Assembly: GCA_035651155.1 (NCBI GenBank)
Contig: DASRGG010000031.1
Location: forward strand, 62,001-126,000
Length of the DNA stretch: 64,000 bases
DNA from: CF-39 sp035651155
Lineage (GTDB): Bacteria; Chloroflexota; Limnocylindria; P2-11E
Direction: 5' to 3'
Position 1 is the first letter of the stretch; each line of letters opens with the position of its first letter. Made by a program: the position numbers and the translations under genes. Below, one piece after another: positions 51,038 through 59,701 of this stretch. The notes beneath the pieces are model-generated. The model did no database searches, was not told where the DNA came from, and worked only from the letters and a program-made list of their open reading frames with translations.

Positions 51038-52108
51038 GTGAGCGGCGAGGAAGACGCCCGGTTCATGCGGCGCGCGCTGCGGCTCGCGGCGAAAGCCGCG
51101 GGTCGGACGAGCCCGAATCCGCTGGTCGGCGCCGTCGTCGTGCGCGACGGCGCGATCGTCGGCGAGGGCTACCACAAGGCGGCGGGCGAGGCACACGCGG
51201 AGGTGGTCGCCCTGCGCGCGGCGCGCGATCGCGCCCGCGGCGCGACGCTGTACTCGACGCTCGAGCCGTGCGCGCATCAGGGCCGGACACCTCCCTGCGT
51301 CGAGGCCGTGCGCGACGCGGGCATCACCCGAGTCGTCGCCGCGATGCGCGATCCCGATCCGCGGACCGACGGCAAGGGCTTCCGTTTGCTGCGCGCGGCG
51401 AACATCGAGGTGACGCACGGCGTCCTCGAGACGGAGGCGCGCCGTCTCAACGAAGGCTTCGTGAGCCGGCTCACGCGCGGCCGGCCGTTCGTGCTCGTGA
51501 AGCTCGCGACGACGGTCGACGGCCGCGTGACGGTGAAGGGACGGCGCTATCTCCTCGGGAAGCCGGCCCTCAAGGAGGTGCATCGCCTGCGCGATCGCTA
51601 CGACGCGGTGCTCGTGGGCATCGGCACCGTGCTCGCCGACGATCCCGCGCTCACGGTCCGCGAGGTGCGCGGACGCGATCCGCTCCGCGTGATCGTCGAC
51701 ACCGAGGCGCGCACGCCGCCGCAGGCCAAGGTCGTACGGGCGAAGGATCCGCGGCGCACCGTCATCTGCGTGGCCCGCGACGCCGACGGCCGGCGGCTCA
51801 ACCGGTTGCGGGATACCGGCGCGCTCGTGACGACGCTCCCGCGCGCGGAGGGCGGCCTCGATCTCCGCGCGGTCCTGCGATGGCTCGCCGACCAGGGCGT
51901 GAACACCGTGCTCTCCGAGGCGGGACCGCGGATCGCCGGCGCGCTCGTCGCCGCCGGCCTCGCCGACCGGCTGATGCTCATCGCCGCGTCGATCGCGGGC
52001 GGCGACGGGCCGAGCGCGCTCGACGGCATCGGCACGCCGGTCGAGCTCCGCGGTCTGCGCGTGCGCCGTCTCGGCGAGGACGTCGCGCTCGAAGGCGAGG
52101 TGGGCTGA
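51038..52108 (+). CDS. ribD: Bifunctional riboflavin deaminase/reductase RibD
   Basis: 356 residues from GTG 51038. The deaminase domain (~1-145) has the zinc site in GEAHAEVVAL near 48-57 and LEPCAHQGRTPPC near 75-87. The reductase domain (~150-356) has VLVKLATTVDGRV and VLVGIGTVLADDP. Two successive steps of riboflavin synthesis are in one protein. A CAGACT hexamer seven bases before the GTG suggests a leaderless transcript. The 93-base upstream region shows no FMN riboswitch. TGATG overlap with ribE. Confidence 0.96.
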   Translation: MSGEEDARFMRRALRLAAKAAGRTSPNPLVGAVVVRDGAIVGEGYHKAAGEAHAEVVALRAARDRARGATLYSTLEPCAHQGRTPPCVEAVRDAGITRVVAAMRDPDPRTDGKGFRLLRAANIEVTHGVLETEARRLNEGFVSRLTRGRPFVLVKLATTVDGRVTVKGRRYLLGKPALKEVHRLRDRYDAVLVGIGTVLADDPALTVREVRGRDPLRVIVDTEARTPPQAKVVRAKDPRRTVICVARDADGRRLNRLRDTGALVTTLPRAEGGLDLRAVLRWLADQGVNTVLSEAGPRIAGALVAAGLADRLMLIAASIAGGDGPSALDGIGTPVELRGLRVRRLGEDVALEGEVG

Positions 52109-52698
52109 TGTTCACCGGCATCGTCGAGGAGATCGGGACCGTGAAGCACCTCGCGCCGACGGCGTCGGGCACGCGGCTCGAGATCGCGTGCGCGCGCGTC
52201 ATGGAGCGACTCGAGGTCGACGACAGCATCTCGGTCGCCGGGACCTGTCTCACGGTCGTCGACCGGGACGATCGTTCGTTCGCCGCCGATGTCGTGCCCG
52301 AGACGCTCGCGCGGACGAACCTCGGGGCGCTCGCGCGCGGTTCGCGGGTCAACCTCGAGCGCGCGGCGACGCCCACGACCGCGCTCGGCGGGCACTTCGT
52401 GCAGGGCCACGTCGACGCGACGACGCGCCTCCAGAGGCGGACGCCGGAGGGCGAGGGGGCCCGCCTCCGCTTCGCTCTGCCGAAGGAGCTCGCGCGGTAC
52501 GTCGTGATGAAGGGGTTCATCACGCTGGATGGGGTCAGCCTGACCGTGGCGAGGCTCGGCAAGACGTTCTTCGAGATCGCCCTCATCCCCCATACCGCCC
52601 AGCAGACCACGCTGGGAACGCTGCGGGACGGCGAACGCGTGAACGTCGAGGTCGATGTCCTCGCGAAATACGTCGAACGGATCGTTCGAGCGCGGTAA
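52108..52698 (+). CDS. ribE: Riboflavin synthase
   Basis: 196 residues with the internal duplication typical of the enzyme. The N-terminal barrel starts MFTGIVEEIGTV and contains GTCLTVV; the second barrel has GHFVQGHVDATTRL and FITLDGVSLTVARL. Two lumazine molecules are dismutated to riboflavin and the pyrimidinedione. The ATG shares a base with the ribD stop. Confidence 0.97.
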   Translation: MFTGIVEEIGTVKHLAPTASGTRLEIACARVMERLEVDDSISVAGTCLTVVDRDDRSFAADVVPETLARTNLGALARGSRVNLERAATPTTALGGHFVQGHVDATTRLQRRTPEGEGARLRFALPKELARYVVMKGFITLDGVSLTVARLGKTFFEIALIPHTAQQTTLGTLRDGERVNVEVDVLAKYVERIVRAR

Positions 52699-52707
52699 CG
52701 CGAGACC

Positions 52708-52722
52708 TAGAATGAGGTCGTG
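52708..52722 (+). promoter_or_regulatory. Leaderless-type promoter of ribBA
   Basis: TAGAAT (52708-52713) lies exactly six bases before the ribBA GTG at 52720, so transcription would start at or next to the start codon. There is no ribosome binding site. The same spacing is seen upstream of several other genes in this window. Confidence 0.5.
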
Positions 52723-53997
52723 AGGACGCCGCCGGCGAAGACGCGGCGCAAGGTCACGCCGCACCCGCGCATCGTGTCGCCCGAGCCACCGTTCGCGACG
52801 GTGGACGAGGCGATCGCCGAGATCGCCAAGGGTCGCATGGTCATCGTCGTCGACGACGAGGACCGCGAGAACGAGGGCGACCTCACGATGGCGGCGGAGC
52901 TCTGCACGCCCCAGGATGTCGCGTTCATCCGCAAATACGCGAGCGGTGTCGTGTGCGTGCCCATGACGGTCGAACGTCTCGCGCAGCTCGACCTTCCCCA
53001 GATGGTCGCTCGGAACGAGGCGCGCCTCGGCACGGCCTTCACCGTCTCGGTCGACGCGCGCGAGGGCATCACCACGGGCATCAGCGCGGCGGACCGCGCA
53101 CGCACCATCCGGATCCTCGCCGATCCGAAGAGCGCGCCCGCCGACCTCGTGAAGCCCGGCCATGTCTTCCCCTTGCAGGCACGCGAGGGCGGCGTCCTCG
53201 TGCGCGCGGGGCAGACCGAGGCGGGCGTCGACCTGTGCCGGCTCGCGGCGCTACAGCCGGTCGCCGTCATCTGCGAGATCACCAATCCCGACGGATCGAT
53301 GGCCAGGGTCCCGGAGCTCAAGCGATTCGCCAAGCGTCACGGGTTGCGGATGATCACCGTGAAGGACCTCATCGCGTACCGCATGGCGCGCGAGAGGCTC
53401 GTCGAGCGCGTCGCGGCGGCGAAGCTGCCCACCCGCCACGGCGAGTTCGAGGTCTACGGATATCGCGCGCGCTTCGGGAACACCGAGGCCGAGCACGTCG
53501 CGCTCGTCATGGGCGACGTGCGCGGCGGCGATCCCGTCCTGGTGCGCGTCCACTCGGAATGCCTCACCGGCGACGTGTTCGGCTCGTACCGCTGCGACTG
53601 CGGGGAGCAGATGGACGCCGCGCTCGAGCGGATCGCGAAGGAGGGCCGGGGCGTGTTCCTCTATCTGCGCCAGGAGGGGCGCGGCATCGGGCTCATGAAC
53701 AAGCTGCGCGCGTACGCGCTGCAGGACCAGGGCCTCGACACCGTCGAGGCGAACGAGAAGCTCGGCTTCAAGGCGGACCATCGCGAGTACGGGATCGGCG
53801 TCCAGATCCTCACCGATCTCGGCGTCCGGCGAGCGCGCATCCTCACCAACAACCCGCAGAAGGCCGCGGTCTCGCTCTACGGCCTCGAGGTCGTCGAGCG
53901 CGTTCCCATCGAGGTGCCGGCGCGCGACACGAACCGCGACTACCTGCGCACGAAGGCCGCGAAGATGGGACACCTGCTCAGCTTCCCGAAGGACTGA
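52720..53997 (+). CDS. ribBA: Bifunctional DHBP synthase/GTP cyclohydrolase II
   Basis: 425 residues from GTG 52720. The RibB half (~25-225) has VVDDEDRENEGDLTMAAE near 45-62 and the HVFPLQAREGGVLVRAGQTE segment. The RibA half (~230-425) has the zinc site VHSECLTGDVFGSYRCDCG near 276-294 and the catalytic LYLRQEGRGIGLMNKLRAYA. It makes both precursors of riboflavin: dihydroxybutanone phosphate and the pyrimidine from GTP. Confidence 0.97.
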   Translation: MRTPPAKTRRKVTPHPRIVSPEPPFATVDEAIAEIAKGRMVIVVDDEDRENEGDLTMAAELCTPQDVAFIRKYASGVVCVPMTVERLAQLDLPQMVARNEARLGTAFTVSVDAREGITTGISAADRARTIRILADPKSAPADLVKPGHVFPLQAREGGVLVRAGQTEAGVDLCRLAALQPVAVICEITNPDGSMARVPELKRFAKRHGLRMITVKDLIAYRMARERLVERVAAAKLPTRHGEFEVYGYRARFGNTEAEHVALVMGDVRGGDPVLVRVHSECLTGDVFGSYRCDCGEQMDAALERIAKEGRGVFLYLRQEGRGIGLMNKLRAYALQDQGLDTVEANEKLGFKADHREYGIGVQILTDLGVRRARILTNNPQKAAVSLYGLEVVERVPIEVPARDTNRDYLRTKAAKMGHLLSFPKD

Positions 53998-54056
53998 GCC
54001 TCTCGTCTGAACGCCGGACGGGCGAGGGTGTGACGCCGCGGCTATCGTGCGTGGTC

Positions 54057-54578
54057 ATGAAGCGACTCAAGACACGTGCCGCATCCACGAACGTGGGCCG
54101 CGGGGCGCGCGTCGCGATCGTTCGCGCGCGTTGGAACGAAGATGTGACCCTCGCGCTCGAGCGCGCCGCCATCGAACGCGCGACGGAGGCCGACGCGCGT
54201 CTGGATCTCTTCGAGGTGGCCGGGTCGTTCGAGCTCCCGGCGGCGGTCGCGCTCCTCGCCGACACCGGCCGCTACGACGCGATCGTCCCGATCGGCTGCC
54301 TCGTGCGCGGCGACACGCCGCACTTCGACGTGCTCGCGCACGCCGTCGCGAGGCGACTGGTGGATCTGAGCACCACGTACCGCGTCGCGATCCCGTTCGG
54401 CGTGCTCACGTGCGACACGATGGAGCAGGCGCTCGCGCGCGCCGGCGGGTCCGAGGGCAACAAGGGCGCTCAGTTCATGGACGCCGCGCTCGAGATGGTC
54501 GCGCTGCGTCAGGCGCTCGAGAGCGAGCGCGCGAGCGCGCGGCCGCGCTCCAAGGCCTCGTCCCGCTCGACGCGATAG
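54057..54578 (+). CDS. ribH: 6,7-dimethyl-8-ribityllumazine synthase
   Basis: 173 residues. FEVAGSFELPAAVALLAD near 45-62, CLVRGDTPHFDVLAHAVARR near 81-100 with the catalytic His region, and PFGVLTCDTMEQALARAGG near 112-130 are the family landmarks. The last ~20 residues are a Ser/Arg/Ala tail not needed for the fold. It is the part that overlaps the convergent pxpC gene by 70 bases. A TATCGT hexamer lies eight bases before the ATG. Confidence 0.96.
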   Translation: MKRLKTRAASTNVGRGARVAIVRARWNEDVTLALERAAIERATEADARLDLFEVAGSFELPAAVALLADTGRYDAIVPIGCLVRGDTPHFDVLAHAVARRLVDLSTTYRVAIPFGVLTCDTMEQALARAGGSEGNKGAQFMDAALEMVALRQALESERASARPRSKASSRSTR

Positions 54579-55399
54579 AAGCGGAGCGTCTCGCCCGGGG
54601 CGCGCTGCGCGACCCGACCGAGATCGGCTGCGATCACCGTCGCGACGATCGGATAGCCCCCGGTGGTCTGGTGATCCGCGAGCAGCACGATCGGCTGACC
54701 TCCACGCGGGACCTGCACCGCGCCGGAGACCACGCCGCAGGTGAGGATCTCGCCCGGCCGGGGCGCGATCGCGGGTCCCTCGAGGCGTACGCCCTGGCGA
54801 TCGCTCTCCGGCGCCACGGTGAACGGGCTCGCGAAGAACGCGTCCTGCGCCGCGGCATCGAAGCGATCGTGATGCGGGCCCGCGACCGCGGCGATGTCGC
54901 CGCCGTACTCGAACGGGACGTGTCCTCCGGCATCCTCGGCGCCGCGGCGCGCGGTCCCGAGCGCGATGGCGTCGCCCGCGCGGAGCGTCCGGCCGAGACC
55001 GGCCCGCGGATACGCCGACCGCGAGCCGAGGATCTCCTCGCTCGCGATGCCCCCGCTCACCGCGACGTACGCGTAGCGGGTGCGCGGCGTGCCGCCCACG
55101 CGGACGACGTCGCCGGCGCGGACGAACACGGCGGTCCATGCGGGCAAGCGGTCGCGCGCGACGACGCTGACCTCGCGGCCGGTCACGGCCACGATCCGCG
55201 CGTCGTCGCACCGGAACGCGAACGGCAGGCCGGCGATCTCGATCGCCGCGTCGCGATCGGTGTTCCCCACCAGCGAGCACGCGGCGCGGAACGCGACCGG
55301 ATCCGCCGGTCCCGATCGCGGCACGCCTTCGCGCAGGTGCCCTTCACGGCCGACGTCCTGAACGGTCGCGCTGAATCCAGCGACGACGATATGGATCAT
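54509..55399 (-). CDS. pxpC: 5-oxoprolinase subunit C / biotin-dependent carboxyltransferase family
   Basis: 296 residues of the KipA/AHS2 family. Landmarks are GFSATVQDVGREGHLREGVP at the N-terminus, NTDRDAAIEIAGLPFAF, AYVAVSGGI and LADHQTTGGYPIVATVI near 235-251. With PxpA and PxpB it opens 5-oxoproline to glutamate using ATP. ATG 55399 overlaps the pxpB stop. The 3' end runs 70 bases into ribH on the other strand. Confidence 0.93.
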   Translation of the reverse strand: MIHIVVAGFSATVQDVGREGHLREGVPRSGPADPVAFRAACSLVGNTDRDAAIEIAGLPFAFRCDDARIVAVTGREVSVVARDRLPAWTAVFVRAGDVVRVGGTPRTRYAYVAVSGGIASEEILGSRSAYPRAGLGRTLRAGDAIALGTARRGAEDAGGHVPFEYGGDIAAVAGPHHDRFDAAAQDAFFASPFTVAPESDRQGVRLEGPAIAPRPGEILTCGVVSGAVQVPRGGQPIVLLADHQTTGGYPIVATVIAADLGRVAQRAPGETLRFYRVERDEALERGRALARSLSSA

Positions 55400-56049
55400 G
55401 CCGGCACGAACCGCACGTGGTCGCCGGCGCGGATGCGCGTGGGACGCGCGGCGCTCGGATCGAACATCGCGACATCGGTCGACCCGACGAGCCGCCAGCC
55501 GCCCGGCGACGGCGAGGGGTACACCGCGGTCTGGCCGTCGGCCACCGCGACGGCTCCGGCCGGGACGCGCTCGCGCGGGCGGTCGAGACGCGGGGCGACG
55601 ATGCGCGGGTCGAGGCGTCCGCAGTACGCGAATCCGGGAAGGAAGCCGACGAAGTACGCGGTGTAGGTGCGACCGCTGTGCAGCGCGATGAGCTCGTCGA
55701 TAGAGAGCCGCGAGCGCTCGGCCACCTCCGCGAGATCGGGACCGTCGTATCGCGTCGGGATCTCGACGATGTCCGGGGACCGCGCGCGGCCCGGGATCGC
55801 CCACGCGATGTCCGGACCGGCCGCCAGCAGCTTCGCCGCATCGCGCTCGGCCTGCTCGGGCGCGACCGTCTCGGCGTCGAACGTCAGCACGACCGAGGCG
55901 TAGGCCGGGATCGCGCGACCCAGGTGCGCGGCCTCCCACGCGTCGGCGATCGCGCGCGCCCATCCGATGGCCGTCTCGTCGAACACGTCCGTGAGCTCCA
56001 CGAGCAGCGCGCGCTCGCCGAAAGGGAGGACGCGCGGCGCGAACGTCAC
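55396..56049 (-). CDS. pxpB: 5-oxoprolinase subunit B (KipI-like)
   Basis: 217 residues of the KipI/AHS1 family. RVLPFGERALLVEL at the N-terminus, AYFVGFLPGFAYCGRLDPR near 130-148 and SPGGWRLVGSTDVAMFDP near 180-197 are diagnostic. Coupled to both neighbours by GTGA and ATGA overlaps. Acts with PxpA and PxpC. Confidence 0.94.
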   Translation of the reverse strand: MTFAPRVLPFGERALLVELTDVFDETAIGWARAIADAWEAAHLGRAIPAYASVVLTFDAETVAPEQAERDAAKLLAAGPDIAWAIPGRARSPDIVEIPTRYDGPDLAEVAERSRLSIDELIALHSGRTYTAYFVGFLPGFAYCGRLDPRIVAPRLDRPRERVPAGAVAVADGQTAVYPSPSPGGWRLVGSTDVAMFDPSAARPTRIRAGDHVRFVPA

Positions 56050-56798
56050 GAGGGCGCGCGCACCTCGATGCCTTCACGCGCGAGCGCCTCGCGTACCTCG
56101 GCCGCGATCGCGGGCGCGCCGGGCGTATCGCCGTGCAGGCACAGGGTGTCCACCTCGAGACGCAGGAAGCTGCCGTCGAACGCGCGGACGCCGCCGTCCC
56201 GCGCGAGCGACACCGCCTGCGCCGCGGCCACGCGCGGATCGGTATGCAGCGCGCCGGGAAGACGGCGCGACCGCAGCGTACCGTCCGCCTCGTACGCGCG
56301 GTCCACGAAGCCCTCGCGCGCCACGCGCAGATCCATCGCGAGCGCGCGCTCGAGCATGGCGGAGCCGGGCGGCGCGAACACGATCAGCGACGCGCCGCGT
56401 CCGTCGTCGTAGATGCCGCGCGCGATCGTCGCGGCGATCGCGGGATCGCGCTCGGCCTGGTTGTACATCGCACCGTGCGCCTTGACGTGCGCGATCCTGG
56501 CGTGCGCCTGCGCGGCGACGTCCGCGAGCGCGCGGACCTGTTCGGACACGGACTCGATGAGCGCGAGCGCGTCCATTTCCAACGCGAGCCGGCCGAAGTT
56601 CGCGCGGTCCGGGTAGCCCGGATGCGCGCCGATGGCGACACCGTGCCGGAGCGCGAGCTCCACCGTCTCGCGCATGGAGCGCTCGTCACCCGCGTGTCCG
56701 CCGCAGGCGATGTTCGCCGACGTGACGAGCGGCATGATCTCCGCGTCATGACCCGCGCCCTCGCCGAGATCCGAGTTGAGGTCGATCGACCGTGTCAC
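56046..56798 (-). CDS. pxpA: 5-oxoprolinase subunit A (LamB/YcsF family)
   Basis: 250 residues from GTG 56798. SIDLNSDLGEGAGHDAEIMP at the N-terminus and SANIACGGHAGDERSM near 27-42 are the family signature, followed by GAHPGYPDRANFGR. It is the first gene of pxpA-B-C, which turns 5-oxoproline, a by-product of gamma-glutamyl and glutamine chemistry, into glutamate. That links it to ggt and gdhA elsewhere in the window. Confidence 0.95.
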   Translation of the reverse strand: MTRSIDLNSDLGEGAGHDAEIMPLVTSANIACGGHAGDERSMRETVELALRHGVAIGAHPGYPDRANFGRLALEMDALALIESVSEQVRALADVAAQAHARIAHVKAHGAMYNQAERDPAIAATIARGIYDDGRGASLIVFAPPGSAMLERALAMDLRVAREGFVDRAYEADGTLRSRRLPGALHTDPRVAAAQAVSLARDGGVRAFDGSFLRLEVDTLCLHGDTPGAPAIAAEVREALAREGIEVRAPS

Positions 56799-57128
56799 GG
56801 GCGCACTCTATCCGGACAGAGGGACGAGTAGCGCGCGGTGAGCGACGGTGAGCGACGGGCTCGCCTCGAGCGAGCATCTGCGCCCAGCCGGCCCGTGCGC
56901 GTCGCGCGTCGTGATCGGCGGGCCGGCGTGCGGCTCGGCTGCGCCTTCGCCGGCTGCTGGCGTGTGGCCTTCGGCCACGCCGCAGTTAGCCAGCCGCGAG
57001 CGAGAGGCGAGCCCGGCGCTCCCGGGCGCCCACCGCGCGCGCACGGCGCGAGCCGGAATCGGCAAGCGCGCAGAAGGGGCCCGCGAGATCGACTCCCGGG
57101 CCCCTTCGACTCTCGTGGGAATCCGCGA
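56799..57128. other. Intergenic region between pxpA and hppA
   Basis: About 330 bases without a credible gene; the open frames here have extreme Arg/Ala/Pro composition and no start signals. It contains the tandem repeat GGTGAGCGAC twice near 56838, other GAGCGA-rich segments similar in style to the dispersed repeat, and the hppA terminator at its right end. Divergent from pxpA, so its left end must hold the pxpA promoter. Confidence 0.55.
57073..57107 (-). terminator. Hairpin terminator downstream of hppA
   Basis: GAAGGGGCCCG (57073-57083) and CGGGCCCCTTC (57097-57107) form an 11-bp perfect stem with a 13-base loop, starting about 20 bases past the hppA stop on the minus strand. The T tract is poor. 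Confidence 0.7.
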
Positions 57129-59270
57129 TCAGACGAACAGCGGCGCGAGCACCAGCGTGATCGTCGCGAGCAGCTTGATGAGGACGTGCAGGCTCGGGCC
57201 GGCCGTGTCCTTGAAGGGATCGCCGACGGTGTCGCCGACCACCGCCGCGGCGTGCGCCGGGGTTCCCTTGCCGATGACCTTGCCGTTCTCGTCCTTGAGC
57301 TCGCCCGATTCGATGTACTTCTTGGCGTTGTCCCACGCGCCGCCGCCGTTGTTGAGGACGGTCGCCAGGATCACGCCGGCCATGGTGCCGACCATGAGCA
57401 GCGCGGCCTCCGCTTCCGCCTTCAGCAGGATGCCGACGACGATCGGAGCGCCGACGGCGAGCAGACCGGGCGCGATCATGTTCCGTAGGGCGGACGCCGT
57501 CGTGATGTCGACGACGCGGCCGTAATCGGGATCTTCGGTGCCGGCCATGATGCCGGGGTGCTCGCGGAACTGCGTGCGGACCTCTTCGATGATCGCCGCG
57601 CCGGCACGCCCCACCGCGCGGATCGCGAGCGACGAGAAGAGGTACACGAGCATGGCGCCGAGGAAGCCGCCGAGGAACACGTTGACCTTCGCCAGGTCGA
57701 CCGTGTCGAAGGGCTTACCGGTCAGCTGTGCGACCTTGTCGAGGTACGCGGAGAAGAGCAGGAACGCGGCGAGCGCCGCCGATCCGACGGCGTAGCCCTT
57801 GGTGAGCGCCTTCGTCGTGTTGCCGACGGCGTCGAGGCGGTCGGTGCGCTCGCGGGTCTCCGCCGACGCGCGCGCCATCGAGGCGACGCCGCCCGCGTTG
57901 TCCGTGATCGGCCCGAAGGTGTCCTCCGCGAGGATGAAGGCCGCGCTCATGAGCATGCCCATCGTCGCGACGGCGGTGCCGTAGATGCCGCCGTGCGGCA
58001 GGCCGGTCGCCTCACCCCACCGCTCGCCGAAGAAGTGCGAGAGGAAGAGAGCGATCGCGATGGTGATCGCGGACGCGGCGGTGGTCTCGAAGCCGACCGC
58101 GATGCCCGAGATGATCGTCGTCGCGGGGCCGGTCTTGGCGGCCTCAGCGATCTCCTTCACCGGGCGCCAGTTGCCGGCCGTGTAGTACTGCGTGATGTAC
58201 ACGAACGCGAGGCTCGTGAGGATGCCGACGACGCCGGCGTAGAAGAACCAGATGCCGGCGCCCTTCTCGTTGAGCATCTGGTTGGTGACGAGGAACATGC
58301 CGGCGATCGAGAGGGCGACGGTGATGTAGTAGCCCAGGTTCAGCGAGGACATCGGGCTCTTCGTGTCGCTTCCGCGGACGGTGAAGATGCCGATGACGCT
58401 CGCGATGAGTCCGAAGCCGCGGACGACGAGCGGGAAGAGGATCCACGCGACGTTCTGCGTGACCGCGTAGATCGCGACGCCGAGGATCATCGCGCCGATG
58501 TTCTCGGCCGCGGTGGACTCGAACAGGTCCGCGCCACGACCGGCGCAGTCACCGACGTTGTCACCGACCAGGTCGGCGATGACCGCCGCGTTGCGCGGGT
58601 CATCCTCGGGGATGCCGGCCTCGACCTTGCCGACGAGGTCGGCGCCGAGGTCGGCGGCCTTGGTGTAGATACCGCCGCCGAGCTGCGCGAAGAGGGCGAC
58701 GAACGACGCGCCGAAGCCGAAGCCGACGATGGTGAACGGCGCCTGCTCGGGATGCGCGAAGCCCCCGTACGCGATGAACATCCCGAAGACCCCGATGAGC
58801 GACAGGCCGACGACGAGGATGCCGGAGACCGCGCCACCGCGGAGCGAGATCCGGAGGGCGTCCGCGACGCTGTGCTGCGCCGCGGCCGCGGTCCGCAGGT
58901 TGGACTTCACCGCGACGAACATGCCCACGATGCCCGACGCCATCGAGCACGCGGCGCCGACGATGAACGCGATCGACGTCTTCACGGCGAGCTCCGACGC
59001 CGAGACGCCGGGGGCGGACTCGAAGAAGTAGATGACGAGGCCGATGACGACCATGCCGCCGAGCGCCAGGAGCGCGATCGTGCGGTACTGCCGCTTGATG
59101 AACGCGACGGCAGCCGTGTAGATCGCCCCGGCGACCTTCTGCATCTCGGGCGTGCCCGTGTCGGAGCGGAGCACGTCCCAGGCGAAGTAGGCGGCGACGA
59201 GGACAGCGATGAGGCCGGAGATGGGTACGACCCAAAGCAGGGGTGACGCGTCCAAGGGGCCCTCCACCAC
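57129..59270 (-). CDS. hppA: Membrane proton-pumping pyrophosphatase
   Basis: 713 residues with about 16 membrane segments. It couples hydrolysis of pyrophosphate to ion transport. The substrate site is in DLVGKVEAGIPEDDPRNAA followed by VIADLVGDNVGDCAGRGADL near 205-243, with the acidic clusters that bind magnesium pyrophosphate. The position that decides potassium dependence reads Lys (GNTTKALTKGYAVGSAALAA near 483) where potassium-dependent enzymes have Ala, so a potassium-independent proton pump is expected. GTG 59270; no clear ribosome binding site. Confidence 0.97.
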   Translation of the reverse strand: MVEGPLDASPLLWVVPISGLIAVLVAAYFAWDVLRSDTGTPEMQKVAGAIYTAAVAFIKRQYRTIALLALGGMVVIGLVIYFFESAPGVSASELAVKTSIAFIVGAACSMASGIVGMFVAVKSNLRTAAAAQHSVADALRISLRGGAVSGILVVGLSLIGVFGMFIAYGGFAHPEQAPFTIVGFGFGASFVALFAQLGGGIYTKAADLGADLVGKVEAGIPEDDPRNAAVIADLVGDNVGDCAGRGADLFESTAAENIGAMILGVAIYAVTQNVAWILFPLVVRGFGLIASVIGIFTVRGSDTKSPMSSLNLGYYITVALSIAGMFLVTNQMLNEKGAGIWFFYAGVVGILTSLAFVYITQYYTAGNWRPVKEIAEAAKTGPATTIISGIAVGFETTAASAITIAIALFLSHFFGERWGEATGLPHGGIYGTAVATMGMLMSAAFILAEDTFGPITDNAGGVASMARASAETRERTDRLDAVGNTTKALTKGYAVGSAALAAFLLFSAYLDKVAQLTGKPFDTVDLAKVNVFLGGFLGAMLVYLFSSLAIRAVGRAGAAIIEEVRTQFREHPGIMAGTEDPDYGRVVDITTASALRNMIAPGLLAVGAPIVVGILLKAEAEAALLMVGTMAGVILATVLNNGGGAWDNAKKYIESGELKDENGKVIGKGTPAHAAAVVGDTVGDPFKDTAGPSLHVLIKLLATITLVLAPLFV

Positions 59271-59373
59271 GATCGGATGACGAAATGGACAAGAAGCAAG
59301 CGCCCGCCCCGACGGAGGGGGCCGCAGCGCTCTCGTGCGAGTCTAGGCGACCGTCCGCGATGCGGCAAACCGG

Positions 59374-59387
59374 GTATCGTTCGATAC
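59374..59387. promoter_or_regulatory. Palindromic operator over the HTH gene -10 box
   Basis: GTATCG-TT-CGATAC is a perfect 6+6 inverted repeat that ends at the base before the GTG of the small HTH gene. The -10-like TATCGT (59375-59380) lies inside it, seven bases from the start codon. A protein bound here would cover the promoter and start site of a leaderless message. The hppA start is only about 100 bases to the left on the other strand. Confidence 0.6.
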
Positions 59388-59654
59388 GTGCCGCCACAGA
59401 AGGCATCGAAGAGCCAGCCGAAGGCCGACGCGTCCGAGAAGGCCAAGAGCAAGGACCGCGATTGGCTGACGACCGCGGAGCTCGCCGCGCGCATCGGATG
59501 GCGCGAGCACGCGCTGCGCGACGCGCTGCGCGGCAAGGAGCTTCCGGGCGTCCGCCGCACCGCGTTCGGCTACCACATCGAATCGAGCGCGGTCGACGAG
59601 ATCACGTCGACCCTCGGCGCGCCGCCGGCCAAGCCCAACGCATCGCGTCGCTAA
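59388..59654 (+). CDS. Small HTH DNA-binding protein
   Basis: 88 residues from GTG 59388. A lysine/serine-rich N-terminal tail (~1-25) precedes a MerR/excisionase-like helix-turn-helix (WLTTAELAARIGWREHALRD, then a short wing ending GYHIESSAVDEITS). It probably binds the palindrome over its own promoter. It is divergent from hppA and convergent with rpoN. Target genes other than itself are unknown. Confidence 0.7.
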   Translation: MPPQKASKSQPKADASEKAKSKDRDWLTTAELAARIGWREHALRDALRGKELPGVRRTAFGYHIESSAVDEITSTLGAPPAKPNASRR

Positions 59655-59660
59655 GACGAG

Positions 59661-59700
59661 GCGAGTCCGCCCGTAGGGCGGGCCGAAGCGAACGCGAAGA
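59661..59700 (+). repeat. Dispersed intergenic repeat, copy 2
   Basis: GCGAGTCCGC (59661-59670), seven bases, then GCGGGCCGAAGCGAACGCGA onward to 59700. The second module matches 22 of 23 bases of the copy at 30752-30775. It fills the 47-base gap between the convergent HTH and rpoN genes. GCCCG/CGGGC within it can form a short hairpin, so a terminator function is possible. Confidence 0.5.
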
Positions 59701-59701
59701 G

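Noticed and set aside
56808..57065. Small open frame (85 codons) between pxpA and hppA
   Set aside because: Arg/Ala/Pro-dominated composition, no start signal, and it overlaps repeat-like intergenic DNA.
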